Of a DNA stretch of 27,375 bases, positions 6,344-13,984 are shown piece by piece. The notes below the pieces were generated by a model. That model made no database searches. It had not been told where the DNA came from and saw nothing but the letters and a program-made list of their open reading frames with translations. Origin of the DNA: JAKAXG01 sp035702985. Lineage in GTDB: Bacteria; Actinomycetota; Acidimicrobiia; Acidimicrobiales; Palsa-688. Position 1 is the stretch's first letter; each line of letters starts with the position of its first letter. A program made the translations under genes and the position numbers. The stretch is from the NCBI GenBank assembly GCA_035702985.1, contig DASSZD010000090.1, positions 1 through 27,375 on the forward strand. The letters are read 5' to 3'.

Positions 6344-7492
6344 TCAGCCGCCGGGGCGGATCAGGTACTTGGCGCCGGTGGCCTGCCGCCCGTACACCGC
6401 GATGGCGTCCAGGTCCAGCGCCCCGGCCAGGGTCACCTCGGCGGTGTAGGAGCTGGCGAAGGTGGTCCGGATGCCGGCCGCCACCCGCTGTCTCATCCGC
6501 TCGAACCCGTCCCGGCCCACCTTCTGCAGGAACGGGGTGAGCAGCCAGCCGCCCACCGCCCAGGCCATGCCGAAGCTCCGGTGGATCTCCGTGGGACCCC
6601 GGTCCAGCGACCCGTAGATGTACACCTGCTTGTGGGTGGACGTGCCGTAGCGGCTGTAGGCGTCCCCCCGCGCCGCGGCCTGACGGGTCAGGGCCGCCTC
6701 CATGGCCGTGAGGATCTGCCCGGCCAGGCGGCCCCCGCCGACGGCGTCGAAGGCCACGGTGGCTCCGGTCTCGGCCAGGGCGTCGATCAGGCGGTCCATG
6801 AAGTCCTCGGCGGAGGAGTCGCACACCCACCGGGCCCCGCCGTCCCGCAGCATCCGGGCCTGCTCCGGCCGGCGCACGACGTTCACCAGCGGCACGCCGT
6901 CCTCCTGGCACACCCGGTTCAGCATCTGACCCAGGTTGGACGCCGCCGCGGTGTGGACCAGCCCGGTGTGGCCCTCCATGCGCATGGTCTCGACCATGCC
7001 CAGCACGGTCATGGGGTTCACGAACGAGGACGCCCCGGCGGCGGCGTCGACCCCGTCGGGCAGGACCAGGCAGGCCGCCGCGTCGACCACCCGGTACTGG
7101 CTGTACATGGCCCCGCCGGCCACTGCCACCGTCCGACCCTGGAGGGCGGCCGCCGCTGGTGACGACCCGGTGGCCACCACCGTGCCGGCCCCTTCGTTGC
7201 CGACCGCCATGGCCACCCCCACCCGGGCGGCCATGGCCCTCCGGGCCGCCGCCGGGAGGGGCGCCGAGACCTTCGGCCGGTCCGGGTCGGAGCCGGTGGT
7301 GGCGGCCCTGGTCATGTCGGCTCCGGCGAACAGCAGCCCCAGGTCCGACGGGTTGATCGGGGCGGCGTCCACCCGGACCACGACCTGGTCCGGGCCGGGA
7401 GGCGGCAGCGGCACGGTGTCGAGGTACAGCTCGACCGTTCCCTCCTCGGTCACCAGGGAACGGATCTGCAGGGTGCTCTCGGGTGTGGTCAC
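6344..7492 (-). CDS. MDR-superfamily zinc-independent alcohol dehydrogenase/quinone oxidoreductase
   Basis: The 382-residue protein has the medium-chain dehydrogenase layout: a GroES-like N-terminal half (VVVRVDAAPINPSDLGLLF, VGNEGAGTVVATGSSPAAA) and a Rossmann half (NPMTVLGMVETM, TAAASNLGQMLNRVCQEDGV, ATVAFDAVGGGRLAGQIL). No structural or catalytic zinc ligands are apparent, so it belongs with the quinone reductase/enoyl reductase branch. A Pro/Ala-rich stretch with ARRAMAARVGVAM before the GNEGAG motif is longer than in typical members. The GTG start at 7492 overlaps the TGA of the upstream peptidase by four bases (GTGA), so the two are coupled. The substrate is unknown. Confidence 0.85.
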   Translation of the reverse strand: MTTPESTLQIRSLVTEEGTVELYLDTVPLPPPGPDQVVVRVDAAPINPSDLGLLFAGADMTRAATTGSDPDRPKVSAPLPAAARRAMAARVGVAMAVGNEGAGTVVATGSSPAAAALQGRTVAVAGGAMYSQYRVVDAAACLVLPDGVDAAAGASSFVNPMTVLGMVETMRMEGHTGLVHTAAASNLGQMLNRVCQEDGVPLVNVVRRPEQARMLRDGGARWVCDSSAEDFMDRLIDALAETGATVAFDAVGGGRLAGQILTAMEAALTRQAAARGDAYSRYGTSTHKQVYIYGSLDRGPTEIHRSFGMAWAVGGWLLTPFLQKVGRDGFERMRQRVAAGIRTTFASSYTAEVTLAGALDLDAIAVYGRQATGAKYLIRPGG

Positions 7493-9336
7493 CGCTCCGC
7501 CCTCCCGCCCAGGTGCTGGGCCAGGAACTGCTCGGCGGCGGCGTAGAACTTCAAACGGTTCTCCGGTTTGGCGAACCCGTGTCCTTCGTCGGGGAACAAC
7601 ATGTAGGTGTGGTCGATGCCTTTCTCCTGTAGGGCGGTCACGATCTGCTCGGCCTCCGCCTGCTTGACCCGGGGGTCGTTGGCTCCCTGGGCGATCAGCA
7701 GCGGGATGCGGATGTCGTCCACCCGCGACAGCGGTGACCGGGACCAGAGGAACTCCTGCTCGCTGTCGCGGTTGCCCACCCGCCGGTTGAACTGCTCGAT
7801 CAGGGGCAGCCAGTACGGCGGTACCGAGTTGAGCAGGGTGTTCAGGTTGGAGGGACCGACGATGTCCACCGCGCAGCGGAACACGTCGGGGGTGAAGGCG
7901 GCGCCCACCAGGGCGGCGTACCCGCCGTAGGACCCTCCGTAGATGCACACCCGCCGGCCGTCGGCGTAGCCCTGGCCCACCACGTGCTCGACGGCGTCGA
8001 GCAGGTCGTCGTGCATGCGGGTCCCCCACTGGCGGTCACCGGCGTTGGTGAAGTTCTTGCCGTAGCCGGTGGAGCCCCGGTAGTTGACCTGGATGCACAG
8101 GTAGCCCCGGTTGGCCAGCCACTGGGCCTCCGGGTTGAACCCCCACACGTCCCTCGCCCACGGACCGCCGTGGACGTTCAGCACCGCCGGCAGGTCCTTC
8201 CGGTCGGCGCCGGGCGGGAACGTCAGGTACCCGTGGATGGTGAGTCCGTCCCGGGCGGAAAAAGTGAACGGTTCCATGGCGGCCAGCCGGTATCCGGACA
8301 GTTCCGGCCGGTTGTCGAACAGATGGGTGGCCGAGCGGTCCTGCCGGTCGAACAGGTAGGTCCGGGCCGGCCCGTCGTCGGCCACGAAGGTGACCATCCA
8401 GCGCCGGTTGGCGTCATCGGTGCTGTCGATGTGCAGCTCGCCGGTGGTGATGCCGGCCACGGCCTGCAGGTCGTCTTGCAGGGACGGCTCCAGGGCGAAG
8501 TGCTCGAGCCGGTCCCGGACGAAACCGACGATCAACGGGCGCCGGCTGTCGGGGTCGAACAGCACGTCGCCCACATCGAAGCTGGGATCCCCGGCGACCA
8601 CCCGCTCCTCCCCGGTGGCGAAGTCCAGCTGCACCAGGCGGGCGGTGTTGGCCGCCCGGGAGGACAGCATGTACAGGCTGGACCCGTCCCCCGACACCGC
8701 CAGGGGGGCCGTGGTCAGCGAGTCCTCGTAGTCGAATGCCTGGACCGGCCGCCATTCCTCGCCGTCAGGTACACACAGCTCGTACCCGCCGCCGTCGGCG
8801 GCCGGACGGACCACCGCCCGGATCTGCAGGTCGGCGTCGGCGACCCACGGGTTGCCGGTGGGGGAGCCGAACCCGTCGTTGCGCCCGACCAGCTCCAGGC
8901 GGCCCGTCTCCAGGTCCAGGCGGTAGGCGTCGTGGAGGGCCGGGTTGTCGCGGTTGAGGCCCACCAGGATCTCGCCGGGTCGGCGGGGGGACGCGGCGAT
9001 GGGCTGCGCCTGCACCCCGTCGAAGGGGGTCAGGTCCGACACCCCGCCGCGTTCGAGGTCGACCCCGTACAGCCGCCAGTTCTCGTCCCCGCCCCGGTCC
9101 TGCAGGTACAGCAGGTGGCGGCTGTCGTGGGCCCACAGGTAGGTGCGGATGCCCCGGTCCCGGTCCTCGGTGACCGGCCCGGCCCGGTCCGGGTCGCTCA
9201 CCGGGCCGACCCACACGTTGAGCACCCCGTCCACCGGGGCCAGCCAGGCGAGCCGCGAGCCGTCGGGTGAGATGGTGGCCATGGCCCGGTCCGGATTGCC
9301 GAACAGGACCCGGCGGGGGATCAACTCCGCGCTCAT
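7489..9336 (-). CDS. S9-family serine peptidase (prolyl oligopeptidase/acylaminoacyl-peptidase type)
   Basis: The 615-residue protein has an N-terminal seven-bladed propeller region (about 1-350, with SPDGSRLAWLAP, WAHDSRHLLYLQD and similar blades) and a C-terminal alpha/beta-hydrolase domain. The catalytic triad reads Ser469 in GGSYGGYA, Asp554 in QGANDPRVK and His586 in DEGHGFAKPENR. The oxyanion region NVHGGPWARD and NYRGSTGYGK are also typical. The length matches the family. No signal peptide is present, so it is probably cytosolic and cleaves short peptides or acylated amino acids. ATG 9336 lies 25 bases from the divergent GTG at 9362, so the two genes share a very short promoter region. 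It is coupled to the MDR gene by a 4-base overlap. Confidence 0.93.
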   Translation of the reverse strand: MSAELIPRRVLFGNPDRAMATISPDGSRLAWLAPVDGVLNVWVGPVSDPDRAGPVTEDRDRGIRTYLWAHDSRHLLYLQDRGGDENWRLYGVDLERGGVSDLTPFDGVQAQPIAASPRRPGEILVGLNRDNPALHDAYRLDLETGRLELVGRNDGFGSPTGNPWVADADLQIRAVVRPAADGGGYELCVPDGEEWRPVQAFDYEDSLTTAPLAVSGDGSSLYMLSSRAANTARLVQLDFATGEERVVAGDPSFDVGDVLFDPDSRRPLIVGFVRDRLEHFALEPSLQDDLQAVAGITTGELHIDSTDDANRRWMVTFVADDGPARTYLFDRQDRSATHLFDNRPELSGYRLAAMEPFTFSARDGLTIHGYLTFPPGADRKDLPAVLNVHGGPWARDVWGFNPEAQWLANRGYLCIQVNYRGSTGYGKNFTNAGDRQWGTRMHDDLLDAVEHVVGQGYADGRRVCIYGGSYGGYAALVGAAFTPDVFRCAVDIVGPSNLNTLLNSVPPYWLPLIEQFNRRVGNRDSEQEFLWSRSPLSRVDDIRIPLLIAQGANDPRVKQAEAEQIVTALQEKGIDHTYMLFPDEGHGFAKPENRLKFYAAAEQFLAQHLGGRAER

Positions 9337-9349
9337 CGACCATGAGGTC

Positions 9350-9361
9350 TACCATCCGCGT
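9350..9361 (+). promoter_or_regulatory. -10 element for a leaderless transcript
   Basis: TACCAT at 9350-9355 is followed by six bases and the GTG at 9362, the same geometry as at 3605. No Shine-Dalgarno sequence is present. The whole divergent gap between the ATG at 9336 and this GTG is only 25 bases, so the two promoters must extend into the opposing coding region. Confidence 0.45.
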
Positions 9362-9748
9362 GTGAGCCCCACCTGCCCCCACGGGTTGCCGCCGGGGGAA
9401 TGCCTGATCTGCCGCACCCTGGGTATGCAGCCGGCTCCGGCCGCCCGCCCGCCCCGGGCCGGGTCCCGGCCGGCGGCCCCGGCCCCCGGCCGGGGGTCGG
9501 TGCCGGAGCCGGTGCAGGGAGGGCCGGTGCAGGGCGCCCCCCAGGGGCGCCCCCCGGGCCATCGGCTGGTCACGCAGTTGGTGGCGGTGGTGGCGGCCAT
9601 CGTGGCCATCGGGGTGGTGGCGTGGCTGTTGGTGGGGGCGGTGTTCGCCATCCTGCACGTCATCGAGTTGATCCTGGTGGCCGGGGTAGCCGGGTGGGCC
9701 GGGTACCGGATCGGCCGGTACCGGGGCCGGCGGTCGCCCCGCGAGTGA
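9362..9748 (+). CDS. Small membrane protein with N-terminal CPHG...CLIC zinc motif
   Basis: The 128-residue protein starts SPTCPHGLPPGECLICRTLG, a Cys-x-His...Cys-x-x-Cys arrangement that should bind one zinc. A Pro/Gly/Ala-rich disordered linker follows (about residues 22-65), then two closely spaced hydrophobic segments from LVTQLVAVVAAIVAIGVVAW to AGVAGWAGY and a basic tail. The GTG start is supported by the leaderless -10 and by the zinc motif starting right after it. Its TGA overlaps the GTG of the next gene by four bases, so it is made together with the polytopic membrane protein. I recognise no named family; a membrane-tethered zinc adaptor is a reasonable description. Confidence 0.7.
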   Translation: MSPTCPHGLPPGECLICRTLGMQPAPAARPPRAGSRPAAPAPGRGSVPEPVQGGPVQGAPQGRPPGHRLVTQLVAVVAAIVAIGVVAWLLVGAVFAILHVIELILVAGVAGWAGYRIGRYRGRRSPRE

Positions 9749-11499
9749 CAGCGACCCTGGATTCCCGTCGCTCCCGCACCCGTCGCTGGCATCCGGCGCT
9801 GGTGGCGCTGGTGGTGTTCGGGCTGTACCTGGTCCCTGTCCTGATCCAGTTCTGGCACATCCTGCCCCACCTGGCGACCAGCGAGCCCGAGTACGGCGCC
9901 GGTGACCTGGCCAAGTACAACTGGAGCGTGGCCTGGGTGGTCTACGCCCTCAGCCACGGCCAGGGCCTCTTCGTCTCCCACGTGGCCAACGTGCCGTTCG
10001 GGGTCAACCTGCTGGACGACACCTCGATACTCGGCCTCGGGGTGGTCATGTCCCCGGTCACCGCGCTGTTCGGGCCGTTCGCCACGGTCAACCTGCTCCT
10101 GATCGCCGCCTTTCCACTGTCGGCGTCGTGCGGTTACCTGCTGGCCCGCCGCTACGTCGGCTGGCGCCCGGCGGCCTTCGCCGCCGGGCTGCTGTACGGC
10201 TACTCGCCGTACATGGTCTCCCAGGGGTACAGCCACCTCAACCTGTCCTTCGCCCCCCTGCCCCCGCTCATCCTCCTGGTCCTGGACGAGATGGTGGTCC
10301 GCCAGCGGAGATCCCCGGTCCGCCTGGGCCTGCTGCTCGGCGCCCTGGTCGCGGCGCAGTTCTTCATCTCCACCGAGATACTGGCCACGACCGCCCTGTT
10401 CGCCGCCGTGGCCGTGATCACGGTCTGTCTGTTCTGCCGGGACCAGGTGCGGTCGCACCTGCGCTTCGCCCTCCGCTCACTGGCCGTGGCCGCCGTCACG
10501 TCGGTGGCGCTGCTGGCCTACCCGGCCTACACCGCGGTGCTCGGCCCGGACCACATCCACGGCGCCATCGGCGGCTTCCGCATCTACGTGTCGGCCCTGC
10601 TCGGGCCGGTGCTGCCGACGTCGGTGCTGCTGTTCGGAACCCACCATCTCAAGGCCCTGGGCGACCAGATCGGGGGCAACGCCTCGGAGAACGGCTCCTA
10701 TCTGGGGGTGCCGCTGGTGGTACTGCTGATCGCCGCCCCGCTGGCTGTCCGCAAACGGACGGTGGTGGTGCCTGCGGTGCTGGCGCTGGTGGCGTTCGTG
10801 CTGTCCCTGGGAGTCCGCCTGCACGTAGGGCTGCCGAGCCTGGCGTCGAGCACCCGGCTGGTGATCCTGCCGGCCGCCGTGCTCTACAAGATCCCCCTCA
10901 TCGGTGACAGCTTCCCGGTCCGGTACAGCCTGTACGTGGCTCTGTTCGCCAGCCTGGTCCTGGCCGCGGCCCTCCAGGCGCTCAGGCGGAGGGCCGGGAT
11001 CGGAGCCGCCGCACTGCTCGCGGTGATCGCGCTCCTCCCGCTGGTACCGGCCTGGCCGGCCCCCGCTCAGGGTCACGTCGGCATGCCGGCGTATTTCACC
11101 AGCGGCGCGGTGAAGGAGCTCCCGGCCGGGCAGACCGTCCTCGTCTACCCCATGGCGGCGCCCACCAACGCGGCCGCCATGGACTGGCAGGCTGTGTCGA
11201 AGATGCGGTTCTCGATGCCGGGCGGCTACTTCGTCGTCCCGAAGCAGCCCTCGGGTTCGCAGTTCTTCACCCCCACTCTCACCGCCCGGACCCTCGGCGG
11301 GCTGGCGGCCGGCAGGCCGGTCGCCCGCACCCCGGCCGAGCGGAGCCGCCTGGCGGGTGAACTGCGGGCCTGGCACGTCAGGTCGGTGCTGGTCCAGCCG
11401 GTGGGAGCGGACCCGGTGGGGTTCTTCACCTGGCTGATCGGCCGGCCACCCGACGCCACGTCGGCCGGGTTGAGCCGGTGGTACGACGTCAGATGGTGA
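9745..11499 (+). CDS. Polytopic membrane protein, GT-C glycosyltransferase-like
   Basis: The 584-residue protein has about ten to twelve predicted membrane helices, starting with HPALVALVVFGLYLVPVLI. An extracytoplasmic first loop contains SEPEYGAGDLAKYNW, and a C-terminal soluble region runs from about residue 440. Helices followed by an acidic first loop and a periplasmic C-terminal domain are the plan of GT-C polyprenyl-phosphate-sugar-dependent transferases such as actinobacterial mannosyltransferases and YfhO-like proteins. The sugar and acceptor cannot be predicted. It is coupled at both ends: its GTG overlaps the upstream TGA, and its TGA overlaps the start of the decarboxylase gene. 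Confidence 0.72.
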   Translation: MTATLDSRRSRTRRWHPALVALVVFGLYLVPVLIQFWHILPHLATSEPEYGAGDLAKYNWSVAWVVYALSHGQGLFVSHVANVPFGVNLLDDTSILGLGVVMSPVTALFGPFATVNLLLIAAFPLSASCGYLLARRYVGWRPAAFAAGLLYGYSPYMVSQGYSHLNLSFAPLPPLILLVLDEMVVRQRRSPVRLGLLLGALVAAQFFISTEILATTALFAAVAVITVCLFCRDQVRSHLRFALRSLAVAAVTSVALLAYPAYTAVLGPDHIHGAIGGFRIYVSALLGPVLPTSVLLFGTHHLKALGDQIGGNASENGSYLGVPLVVLLIAAPLAVRKRTVVVPAVLALVAFVLSLGVRLHVGLPSLASSTRLVILPAAVLYKIPLIGDSFPVRYSLYVALFASLVLAAALQALRRRAGIGAAALLAVIALLPLVPAWPAPAQGHVGMPAYFTSGAVKELPAGQTVLVYPMAAPTNAAAMDWQAVSKMRFSMPGGYFVVPKQPSGSQFFTPTLTARTLGGLAAGRPVARTPAERSRLAGELRAWHVRSVLVQPVGADPVGFFTWLIGRPPDATSAGLSRWYDVRW

Positions 11500-12962
11500 C
11501 CGGGGACCGGCCGCCGGCGGAGGCCGCCGGGGACCGGCTGCTGGCCGAGGCCGCCGGGGACCGGCCGCCGGCGGAGGCCGCCAGGGACCGGCTGCTGGCC
11601 GATGCCGCCGCCCGGGCCCGCAGGTACCTGGCCGGCCTGGACAGCAGGCCGGTGTTTCCTCGCGCCGAGGCCGTGGCGGCCCTGCACCAACTGGATTTCC
11701 CGCTGCCCGGTGCCGGTCTCGCGCCCGAGGAGGTGATCGAACTGCTGGACCGGGTGGGATCCCCGGCCACGGTGGCCAGCGCCGGGGCCCGCTATTTCGG
11801 CTTCGTGACCGGCGGGGCGCTGCCTGCGGCGCTGGCCGCCGCCTGGCTGTCGGCGGCGTGGGACCAGAACCTGGCCACCGCGGTGATGTCTCCCGCCGCC
11901 GCCCGGCTGGACCAGGTCGCCCTCCGGTGGGTGGTCGACCTGCTCGGCCTGCCGGCGGGGACCTCCGGGGCGTTCGTGTCAGGGGCGACCATGGCCAACG
12001 CCACCTGCCTGGCCGCCGCCCGGGACGCGGTCCTCCAGCAGGCCGGGTGGGACGCCGCCGGCCAGGGGCTGGTGGGGGCACCGCCGGTGCAGGTGGTCAT
12101 GGGGGAGGAGGCCCACTCCGCGGTGGCCAAGGCCCTGGGGCTGGTGGGCCTGGGCCGGGACCGGGCGGTCCGCCTGCCGGTCGACGGCCAGGGACGCATA
12201 ACCCCCCTGGACCTGCCGGAACTGGGCGGCCCGGCCATCGTCTGCCTGCAGGCCGGCAACGTCAACAGCGGGGCCAGCGACCCCTTCCCCGCCCTGATCG
12301 AATGGGCCCGCTCCCACGGGGCCTGGGTGCACGTGGACGGGGCGTTCGGGCTGTGGGCGGCGGCCTGCCCGGACCTGGCCGGGCAGGTGACCGGAGCGGC
12401 CGGGGCGGACTCGTGGGCCACCGACGCCCACAAGTGGCTGAACACCACCTATGACTGCGGCGTGGCCCTGGTGCGTGATGCCGCCGCGCTGCGGGCCGCC
12501 ATGGGCTCGACCGCCGCCTACCTACCCCCCGGTCCGGACCGGGATCCCATGCAGTTCGGGCCGCAGGCCTCGCAGCGGGCCCGGGGCATCGAGGTGTGGG
12601 CGGCTCTGGCCTCCCTGGGCCGGTCCGGCCTGGCCGACCTGGTCGGCCGGGACGCCCGACTGGCCCGCCGCTTCGCCTCCCGGCTGGCCGCCGCCGGCTT
12701 CGAGGTGCTCAACGAGGTGGTGCTCAACCAGGTCGTGGCGGCACCCGGCCCGGGCGCCGGCTCCGGCGCACCCGCTCCCGGGAACATCGGCGCGTTCATC
12801 GCCGAGGTGCAGCGCGACGGCACCTGCTGGTGCGGTCCCACCGTCTGGCACGGCCGCCCCGCCATGCGGATCAGCGTCAGCAGTTGGGCCACCACCGATG
12901 ACGACGTGGACCGCAGCGTCGAGGCCATGGTGGCCGCCGGCCGGTCGGTGGGCGGCCTCTAG
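11493..12962 (+). CDS. PLP-dependent group II amino-acid decarboxylase
   Basis: The 489-residue protein is a fold-type I PLP enzyme of the aromatic-L-amino-acid/glutamate decarboxylase group. The PLP lysine is K314 in TDAHKWLN, Asp282 in HVDGAFG contacts the pyridine nitrogen, and His208 in EEAHSAV stacks on the ring. SGATMANATCLAAARD supplies phosphate contacts. Residues 4-39 are an odd N-terminal extension made of four 9-residue repeats (GDRPPAEAA/GDRLLAEAA). The ATG at 11493 or the adjacent GTG at 11496 overlaps the previous stop (ATGGTGA). The substrate is undetermined; such enzymes decarboxylate Trp, Tyr, Dopa, Glu or diaminobutyrate. It may share an operon with the two upstream membrane genes. 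Confidence 0.9.
   Translation: MVTGDRPPAEAAGDRLLAEAAGDRPPAEAARDRLLADAAARARRYLAGLDSRPVFPRAEAVAALHQLDFPLPGAGLAPEEVIELLDRVGSPATVASAGARYFGFVTGGALPAALAAAWLSAAWDQNLATAVMSPAAARLDQVALRWVVDLLGLPAGTSGAFVSGATMANATCLAAARDAVLQQAGWDAAGQGLVGAPPVQVVMGEEAHSAVAKALGLVGLGRDRAVRLPVDGQGRITPLDLPELGGPAIVCLQAGNVNSGASDPFPALIEWARSHGAWVHVDGAFGLWAAACPDLAGQVTGAAGADSWATDAHKWLNTTYDCGVALVRDAAALRAAMGSTAAYLPPGPDRDPMQFGPQASQRARGIEVWAALASLGRSGLADLVGRDARLARRFASRLAAAGFEVLNEVVLNQVVAAPGPGAGSGAPAPGNIGAFIAEVQRDGTCWCGPTVWHGRPAMRISVSSWATTDDDVDRSVEAMVAAGRSVGGL
11502..11609 (+). repeat. Four 27-bp tandem repeats inside the decarboxylase 5' end
   Basis: Units at 11502-11528, 11529-11555, 11556-11582 and 11583-11609 each begin GGGGACCGG or AGGGACCGG and end GGCCGCC or TGCCGCC. 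Units 1 and 3 match each other and units 2 and 4 nearly so, which suggests duplication of a 54-bp pair. The array is in frame (9 residues per unit) and encodes an Ala/Arg/Glu-rich helix, so unit gain or loss would not break the gene. Confidence 0.9.
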
Positions 12963-12978
12963 GACGGCGGGGCCGGCT

Positions 12979-13401
12979 TCAGCGGGCCTTGCGCCGGGCT
13001 TCCCGGACGGTCCCGGGCGGGAGGCCGGGGCGGTAGCGGTTGTCGTTCTTGCCGCTGCGCCGCTGGCGGGACGCCGCCCGGCGCATTTCCCGGCCCATGT
13101 CGGGGATGCTCTGGTTGGCCAGGATGGCGTCCTCGAAGGCCTTCTCCCGCTGGTGCTTCGGCACCCGGGACAGGTAGCGGGCGGTGTCGGCCATGCCCTC
13201 GGGCAGCTTCCGCCCCGAAGCCCTCGACTTGTCGATGAACTTCAGCACCCGGCGGATGTACCAGCGGCGCAGGAACGGCACCTTCATCATGGTCCGGCCG
13301 AACGCCCCCCGGAAGCGCCGCTTCTTGGGCTTCTTGTCGCTGTCCTTGTCCTTGGCGGACGCAGCGGTGGAGCTGGCCTGGGCTACCGGTCGACGGCTCA
13401 T
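12979..13401 (-). CDS. Basic hypothetical protein
   Basis: The 140-residue protein begins MSRRPVAQASSTAASAKDKD with a Lys-rich low-complexity head (KDKDSDKKPKKRRFRGAFG). A helical middle follows (LRRWYIRRVLKFIDKSRASG, then ARYLSRVPKHQREKAFEDAI), and the tail is Arg-rich and ends REARRKAR. It has no membrane segment and a very high predicted pI, so nucleic-acid or ribosome binding is plausible. I do not recognise the family. ATG 13401 is preferred over the start at 13422. It lies 37 bases behind the GvpU-like gene on the same strand and may be co-transcribed with it. Confidence 0.65.
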   Translation of the reverse strand: MSRRPVAQASSTAASAKDKDSDKKPKKRRFRGAFGRTMMKVPFLRRWYIRRVLKFIDKSRASGRKLPEGMADTARYLSRVPKHQREKAFEDAILANQSIPDMGREMRRAASRQRRSGKNDNRYRPGLPPGTVREARRKAR

Positions 13402-13438
13402 CGCCCTACAGGTTACGGCCAACCGGGCCGGTCCGGGG

Positions 13439-13903
13439 CTACGAGCTGGTCCGGGTCGGGACCGAAAACGGAGCCAGCTCGCCCATGGTCCCCACCGTCC
13501 ACGCGCTCACGTCGGCGACCCTCACGCGCATCAGGAGGCTGGTGACCCGGTTGTCGTTGGGCAGCCCGATGGCCACGTTGGCCAGGTGGAGGTACCGCCG
13601 GGTCTCGCCCGTCTCGGCGTCCTCCCGGTTGGACCCGTCGATGGCGTCGAAGTAGCCGCAGATGGCCCTCACCTGGTGGTTCTCGGGGGCGCTGCGCAGC
13701 AGCTCGGCCATCGACCGGGACCAGACCCGCCCCGGTATCAGCAGGCCGCTGTAGGTGACCCCGCCGACCAGGACGGTTATGCCCAGCGTGTTCGGCTGGC
13801 CGGACTCCTCCTCCAGGCCGTCCCACAGCTCGAGCAGAGCCTCCAGCTTCGGGTCCGCACCGGCGGGGGAGCGGTCGTCCCGGTTCAGGTCCTGGGCACT
13901 CAT
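13439..13903 (-). CDS. Hypothetical protein resembling gas-vesicle accessory protein GvpU
   Basis: The 154-residue protein has the order of elements I associate with GvpU: LGITVLVGGVTYSGLLIPG near residue 40, then TRRYLHLANVAIGLP near 105, then VRVADVSAWTVGTMGEL near the C-terminus. This would be a small beta-barrel fold with a surface-ligand loop. The similarity is of pattern, judged by eye. No gvpA, gvpF/L or other gas-vesicle gene is in the window, so the protein may have a different job in this lineage. The ATG at 13903 faces the divergent GH3 gene at 13985, leaving 81 bases for both promoters. Confidence 0.6.
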   Translation of the reverse strand: MSAQDLNRDDRSPAGADPKLEALLELWDGLEEESGQPNTLGITVLVGGVTYSGLLIPGRVWSRSMAELLRSAPENHQVRAICGYFDAIDGSNREDAETGETRRYLHLANVAIGLPNDNRVTSLLMRVRVADVSAWTVGTMGELAPFSVPTRTSS

Positions 13904-13984
13904 CGGCCCACTCTGCCACAGGCACGGGCCGGGACCCCGGTAGGCTCCGATCCGAGGCGGAACGATTTTCGGAAGGTGGATTCC

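Noticed and set aside
13184..13984. Upstream extension of the GH3 frame
   Set aside because: It lies opposite two minus-strand genes, and the ATG at 13985 has a ribosome-binding site and a signal peptide directly after it.
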